NCBI GenBank assembly: GCA_021772985.1
Contig: JAJFKX010000046.1
Coordinates: 62,001-126,000, forward strand
Origin: Gammaproteobacteria bacterium
Lineage (GTDB): Bacteria; Pseudomonadota; Gammaproteobacteria; Xanthomonadales; Wenzhouxiangellaceae
Length of the DNA: 64,000 bases
Reading direction: 5' to 3'
Each line of letters begins with the position of its first letter. The first letter of the stretch is position 1. The notes below the pieces were generated by a model. It was not told the DNA's origin. It made no database searches and saw nothing but the letters and a program-made list of their open reading frames with translations. Both the position numbers and the translations under genes were made by a program. Of the stretch, positions 61,892 to 64,000 are shown in pieces.

Positions 61892-62401
61892 TTGTGTGTA
61901 TGGAATACGAGTTTGAAATTTAATCTGCTAAGAGACGAGAAAGCCTTGTTGCGGATGAGTGTGGTAGCCGCAGTGGTATTTACCTTGCTGCCATTTCCGA
62001 TACCGCTGGTTAAGCCCTATTGGGTGGCATTGGTATTAATATACTGGGTACTTGAGGCAACGTACTTCAGGCGCTTGGAAATGGTGTTTGGATTGGGTTT
62101 GTTGCTGGATCTGCTTACCGGTACATTATTTGGGCAACATGCGCTTAGTCTGTTAATTATGGCTTATTTGCTGTTGCTATTCAGGCAACGCATTCGGTTC
62201 TATCCACCTTGGCAAATGACGCTGATTGTTTTTTTACTATTGGCCAATGACCGGATTTTGCAATTATGGGTGTTATGGCTGGCCGGGCAGGTGCCTACCT
62301 GGGAATACTGGATGTCACCGATAGTTGGCGCAGCAGTTTGGCCCTGGGTGTTTTTGTTACTTGACAGAATACGAAGTAAACAACGTCAACGTCAAAATTG
62401 A
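61892..62401 (+). CDS. mreD: Rod-shape determining protein MreD
   Basis: Up to 169 residues with five to six membrane segments and the MreD pattern LPFPIPLVKPYWVALVLIYWVLEATYFRRLEMVFGLGLLLDLLTGTLFGQHALS. It partners MreC in the inner membrane. The start is uncertain: TTG 61892 gives the longest frame, TTG 61913 and ATG 61955 are alternatives, and an out-of-frame ATG (61900) opens only a 7-codon frame. It is followed at once by the second cruciform element. Confidence 0.9.
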   Translation: MCVWNTSLKFNLLRDEKALLRMSVVAAVVFTLLPFPIPLVKPYWVALVLIYWVLEATYFRRLEMVFGLGLLLDLLTGTLFGQHALSLLIMAYLLLLFRQRIRFYPPWQMTLIVFLLLANDRILQLWVLWLAGQVPTWEYWMSPIVGAAVWPWVFLLLDRIRSKQRQRQN

Positions 62402-62403
62402 TC

Positions 62404-62673
62404 CAGGGCCTGTTAGCACTATTTAAGACAACGCTGATGCTGTCTGACAATGTGTCGGATAAGCCGTAAGGAGAGACGTTTAGTGAAACTAAATGAGCGA
62501 CGAACAACGCAGTCCGACGCATTGTCAGGCGCAACCTGTCGGGTGGGTATTTTGCCTCCACCCAGTGGCATTATCACTTGTTTATGTAGCCTGGCTATAC
62601 ACCACTCAGTCTGGCTTGCTGGTCGAGGACATAGTCCCGGCAGTATTGCCATAATTAGTGTTAACAGGCCCTA
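62404..62673. repeat. Second cruciform (MITE-like) element, between mreD and mrdA
   Basis: GGGCCTGTTAGCACTA (62406-62421) and TAGTGTTAACAGGCCC (62656-62671) are inverted copies with one mismatch, extending a few bases outward. Inside, CTGACAATGTGTCGGA (62444-62459) pairs with TCCGACGCATTGTCAG (62513-62528) with one wobble, and smaller hairpins occur (TTTAGT/ACTAAA; GGTGG/CCACC). Size and plan resemble the element at 37968-38265 but the sequences differ. It contains no gene and abuts the mrdA start, so it seems to have been inserted into the mre-mrd operon. Confidence 0.72.
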
Positions 62674-62675
62674 GT

Positions 62676-64000
62676 ATGGGTCATCGCGGCAAAAAAAACC
62701 TTATGACCGTGAACCTGGCTGGGTTGGTGCCGGGTCGGCAGGCTGATGATCGGGGCGTATTATCAAATCAGTCTGAGTTGCGTGCGTTGGTTAATGGACG
62801 CTTGTTCACCGCTGGTGTGATAGCGATATTTTTACTGCTGTGTGTACTGGGCAGGTATTGGTATCTACAGGTTCCCAAACATGACGATTTTGCTGCAAGG
62901 TCAGATAATAACCGAATCAGGCTAAGAGCATTACCGCCAACACGAGGTTTGATCTTTGATCGTAACGGCATTGTAGTAGCGGATAACCGGCCTGCATATC
63001 GTCTGGAAATAGTGCGTGAGCGTCTGGATACCAGTTTAGACAGCATGTTGGAAAAGCTGGCCGACAAGATCGAATTGTCAGACAGCGTGATGGAAAGTTT
63101 TAATCGACGGTTAAACAACGAGCACCGGGCATTCGCGCCGATTGTGCTGCGCTATAACCTCACTGAGCAGGAAGTCGCCAGGATAGCCGTGGATCGGCAT
63201 GTCTTGCCAGGTGTTGAAGTGCAACCATACTTGACACGGTATTATCCATTCACCAGTTTGTTGGCGCACGTGGTGGGGTATGTTGGCCGGATTGATGATG
63301 ATGACCTGTTGCAATTCCAAGCGGAAAATTACCGGGCTACAACGCATATTGGCAAATCTGGTCTGGAACAGTATTACGAGTCACAATTACACGGTACCAG
63401 TGGCTATGAAAAGGTGGAAACCAATGTCGTTGGACGACTGGTGGACGTGCTGGAGCGTAAGCCGCCCGTAGCAGGTGAAAATCTGGATCTGACGATCGAT
63501 GTGCAGTTACAGCGGCATGCCAGCCTGGCGTTAGGGCAGGCGCCTGGAGCGGTAGTAGCCTTGGTGCCGAAAACCGGTGAAGTACTGGCTATGGTCAGCA
63601 ACCCTTCATTTGACCCGAATGCTTTTATCAATGGCATTAGTCAACGCGAATACAATTTGTTGCTCAATTCCGCTAACGCTCCATTTGTAAACCGGGTATT
63701 GCGCGGCGAGTATGTACCTGGTTCCACCTTGAAACCATTTATTGCGCTGGTTGGATTGGATGCCAATGTGGTGGATGCTGAGAAGCAGTTTTTTTCCAGC
63801 GGTGAATTTTTTCTGGAAGGCAGCACCCGGGCATACCGTGATTGGCGTAAGGGCGGTCATGGTTGGGTCAATCTCAGAGAGGGGCTGGAGCAATCTGTTA
63901 ATACAGTGTTCTATCAAGTGGCGCTGGAACTGGGAATTGACCGTATCCACGGCGGTTTAAAAGCATTCGGTTTTGGTCAGGCAACAGGAATTGATTTGAC
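62676..64000 (+). CDS. mrdA: Penicillin-binding protein 2 (elongasome transpeptidase), 3' end beyond the window
   Basis: About 441 residues visible; the gene runs off the window. From the ATG at 62676 the protein has a short cytosolic tail, one membrane helix (AGVIAIFLLLCVLGRYWYLQ), the pedestal region LPPTRGLIFDRNGIVVADNRPAY ... HVVGYVGRI, THIGKSGLEQYYE, and the transpeptidase domain with the active-site Ser in PGSTLKPF and EQSVNTVFYQ. It cross-links peptidoglycan in lateral growth with RodA. The cruciform element ends 4-5 bp before the ATG and no ribosome site is visible; ATG 62703 is an alternative start. Confidence 0.93.
   Translation, partial: MGHRGKKNLMTVNLAGLVPGRQADDRGVLSNQSELRALVNGRLFTAGVIAIFLLLCVLGRYWYLQVPKHDDFAARSDNNRIRLRALPPTRGLIFDRNGIVVADNRPAYRLEIVRERLDTSLDSMLEKLADKIELSDSVMESFNRRLNNEHRAFAPIVLRYNLTEQEVARIAVDRHVLPGVEVQPYLTRYYPFTSLLAHVVGYVGRIDDDDLLQFQAENYRATTHIGKSGLEQYYESQLHGTSGYEKVETNVVGRLVDVLERKPPVAGENLDLTIDVQLQRHASLALGQAPGAVVALVPKTGEVLAMVSNPSFDPNAFINGISQREYNLLLNSANAPFVNRVLRGEYVPGSTLKPFIALVGLDANVVDAEKQFFSSGEFFLEGSTRAYRDWRKGGHGWVNLREGLEQSVNTVFYQVALELGIDRIHGGLKAFGFGQATGIDL

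Overview
The window reads as a contiguous chromosome segment of a Gram-negative gammaproteobacterium with moderate GC content. The evidence is outer-membrane barrels ending in Phe, lipobox lipoproteins, twitching-motility ATPases PilT/PilU, the mreBCD-mrdA cell-shape operon, pdxH, aroKB-hemE and an exosortase H / IPTL-CTERM sorting pair. I do not place it more precisely. No tRNA, rRNA, CRISPR array, phage or IS transposase was recognised.

Layout. 0-10 kb: end of an outer-membrane protein, cfa-type methyltransferase, a lipoprotein S9 peptidase, a small barrel protein, a MerC-domain protein under a near-perfect Zur box, a lipoprotein M1 aminopeptidase, and DUF962 and DUF445 membrane proteins. 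9.6-16.4 kb (minus): an IPTL-CTERM surface protein, then pyk, pgk, gap and tkt. 16.5-28 kb: an accessory natural-product locus (below). 28-38 kb: asnB, TerB-like, DUF4426, yggT-proC-yggS, divergent pilT-pilU, a two-component pair and a zinc-ribbon protein. 38-44.6 kb: a cruciform repeat element, two envelope proteins, a thioredoxin-like protein, an AGCS symporter, pdxH, an SDR protein and exosortase H. 44.8-49.2 kb: aroK-aroB-hemE, a DsbA-like isomerase and an AraC regulator. 49.4-56.5 kb: a secreted FG-GAP propeller, a 1364-residue propeller sensor kinase, a small membrane protein and a methyltransferase. 56.8-64 kb: ald-aguA-aguB, then mreB-mreC-mreD, a second cruciform element, and mrdA (PBP2) running off the window edge.

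The locus of most interest is 16.5-28 kb. A 17-codon ORF too short for ordinary gene finding (MNLTKTRNSASGRANVG, minus strand, strong Shine-Dalgarno) is followed by a 12-bp hairpin, a ThiF/E1-like adenylyltransferase with MccB-type layout, an MFS exporter, an M3 metallopeptidase and a small DUF6058-like protein. A divergent operon carries an RND efflux pair and a fused haem-oxygenase-like/cupin protein. Peptide, hairpin, adenylyltransferase and MFS occur in the order of microcin C operons. However, the peptide ends in Asn-Val-Gly rather than the canonical C-terminal Asn, and the accessory enzymes differ. I propose it as an undescribed microcin-C-like (peptidyl-nucleotide) RiPP system. One inferred possibility is that the M3 peptidase, whose clan includes dipeptidyl carboxypeptidases, trims Val-Gly to expose the Asn.

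Other notable items are two unrelated 270-300 bp intergenic elements with long terminal inverted repeats and internal hairpins (one directly in front of mrdA), a probably leaderless Zur-controlled gene, and the co-occurrence of an XrtH sorting enzyme with its IPTL-CTERM substrate.
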